A DNA stretch of 13,311 bases, taken from NCBI GenBank assembly GCA_025964405.1, contig JAOPYW010000126.1:1-13311 (forward strand), read 5' to 3'. Source of the stretch: Thermoleophilia bacterium (GTDB lineage Bacteria > Actinomycetota > Thermoleophilia > Gaiellales > SKUG01). Numbering within the stretch: the stretch's first letter is position 1; the number at the start of each line of letters is the position of its first letter. A program made the position numbers and the translations under genes. The notes beneath the pieces are model-generated. The model ran no database searches, had not been told where the DNA came from, and saw nothing but the letters and a program-made list of their open reading frames with translations. Of the stretch, positions 12,706 through 13,311 are shown one piece after another.

Positions 12706-12882
12706 GGCGTCGGCACGTGGCGCACAGCGTTCGTGCTGGGGCCATCATGCAGGTTGTATACGGACGCTGCCTCGACCGCAACACGGCACCATGCGCTCGG
12801 GGCCATCGGTGGCCACGCAACTTGGCCGCTTGCTCCCGCCCTGCACGCCTCCACCCCGCGAGCGCGTCGGTAGCATGCCCCC
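12706..12882. promoter_or_regulatory. Divergent intergenic region before tilS
   Basis: Towards tilS, TAGCAT (12871-12876) lies exactly six bases before ATG 12883, suggesting leaderless transcription; no -35 is obvious. Towards the minus-strand gene, TATACA (12760-12755) is the most AT-rich hexamer nearby, with TTGCGG (12781-12776) upstream at a short 15-base spacing. GTATAC (12756-12761) is itself a 6-base palindrome. No other gene is seen in these 177 bases. Confidence 0.4.
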
Positions 12883-13311
12883 ATGCCCGCGCTCGACGTC
12901 GACTTCCGCAGCGCCCTCCGCCGCACCCGCCGCCTGCTCGACGACGCCGGCGCATCCCTCGTGCAGCGGCACGTGCTCGCCCTCTGCTCCGGCGGCATCG
13001 ACTCGGTCGTGCTGGTCGAACTCCTCGCCCGCCTGCCGCGCGGCGCGGCGCCGAATTCCGTGCGCGTCCTGTGGCTCGACCACGGCGTGCGCGTCAGCGT
13101 CGACGCCGAGTTCGCGGCCGCGCGGGCCGTAGCCGAGCGGCACGGTTTCGAGGTCACGGTGGAGCGCGGTGCGATCGACACCTCGACGCACGGCGTGCAG
13201 GCTGCTGCGCGCGCGTGGCGCTACGCCGTGGCCGCGCGCGTCGCCGCCGAGCAGGGCTGCGACGTGGTCGTGGCCGGGCACACGGCGAGCGACCAGCTCG
13301 AGGGCGCGCTC
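12883..13311 (+). CDS. tilS: tRNA(Ile)-lysidine synthase, 3' end cut by window edge
   Basis: The frame is open from ATG 12883 to the right edge, giving 143 codons. The PP-loop ATP-pyrophosphatase signature CSGGIDSVVL is at residues 36-45. It is followed by LWLDHGVR, as in the TilS (N)HGLR motif, then VQAAARAWRYAVAA, as in the family's AARxxRY segment, and VVAGHTASDQLEGAL, matching the GHxxxDQxET region with some change. Family knowledge: TilS attaches lysine to C34 of the CAU-anticodon tRNA-Ile so that it reads AUA; it is essential in most bacteria. In many bacteria hpt and ftsH follow, which would lie beyond the window. There is no Shine-Dalgarno; TAGCAT is six bases upstream of ATG, so the mRNA is probably leaderless. 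The call rests on the N-terminal third only; another PP-loop enzyme is less likely. Confidence 0.85.
   Translation, partial: MPALDVDFRSALRRTRRLLDDAGASLVQRHVLALCSGGIDSVVLVELLARLPRGAAPNSVRVLWLDHGVRVSVDAEFAAARAVAERHGFEVTVERGAIDTSTHGVQAAARAWRYAVAARVAAEQGCDVVVAGHTASDQLEGAL

Overview
This is a GC-rich chromosomal window with dense short-gap operons, frequent GTG starts and actinobacterial gene families (DUF4349 protein, bacterial PH-domain membrane protein, and a GalE2-like protein coupled to an acyltransferase in the style of mycobacterial Rv0501/Rv0502). It most likely comes from Actinomycetota. A deep-branching class such as Thermoleophilia or Acidimicrobiia is possible, but I cannot fix the lineage by eye. 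No integrase, transposase, phage gene, tRNA, rRNA or CRISPR array was seen. The window opens inside a thiolase gene and ends inside tilS.

Layout. Positions 1-3221 (+) hold the 3' part of a fadA-type thiolase and a full fadB-type hydratase/dehydrogenase, which together form a fatty-acid beta-oxidation unit. Positions 3288-4346 (+) encode a DUF4349 membrane protein. Positions 4448-4747 (+) encode an unrecognised 99-residue protein behind an unusually structured leader, followed by a hairpin terminator. Positions 4802-6977 (-) form an operon read right to left: deoD (purine nucleoside phosphorylase), a diacylglycerol-kinase-family lipid kinase with no ordinary start codon, and a possible SCP2-like protein. 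Positions 7099-8172 (+) hold a bacterial PH-domain membrane protein and an 83-residue small protein of possible Sm-like fold. Positions 8290-9201 (+) encode a LysM protein without an obvious signal peptide. Positions 9240-11743 (+) hold an atypical SDR-fold protein translationally coupled to a membrane-lipid acyltransferase that carries an N-terminal CCCH motif. Positions 11868-12215 (+) encode a small membrane protein. Positions 12235-12414 are a dense palindromic repeat element. Positions 12400-12705 (-) encode a small unknown protein, and 12883 to the end (+) is the start of tilS.

Shared themes. Lipid metabolism recurs: beta-oxidation, lipid kinase, possible sterol/lipid carrier, and acyltransferase. 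Five genes (starts at 5245, 7099, 7921, 11868 and 12883) carry a TANNNT hexamer exactly six bases before ATG, the spacing expected for leaderless transcripts. Others have clear Shine-Dalgarno sites, and three genes (3288, 4448, 7921) have hairpins touching the ribosome-binding region. I found no clear new multi-gene defence or mobile system. The most unusual features are the cloverleaf-like palindrome cluster at 12235-12414, the ribosome-site-masking leader at 4361-4441, the non-canonical start of the lipid kinase and the CCCH-acyltransferase fusion.
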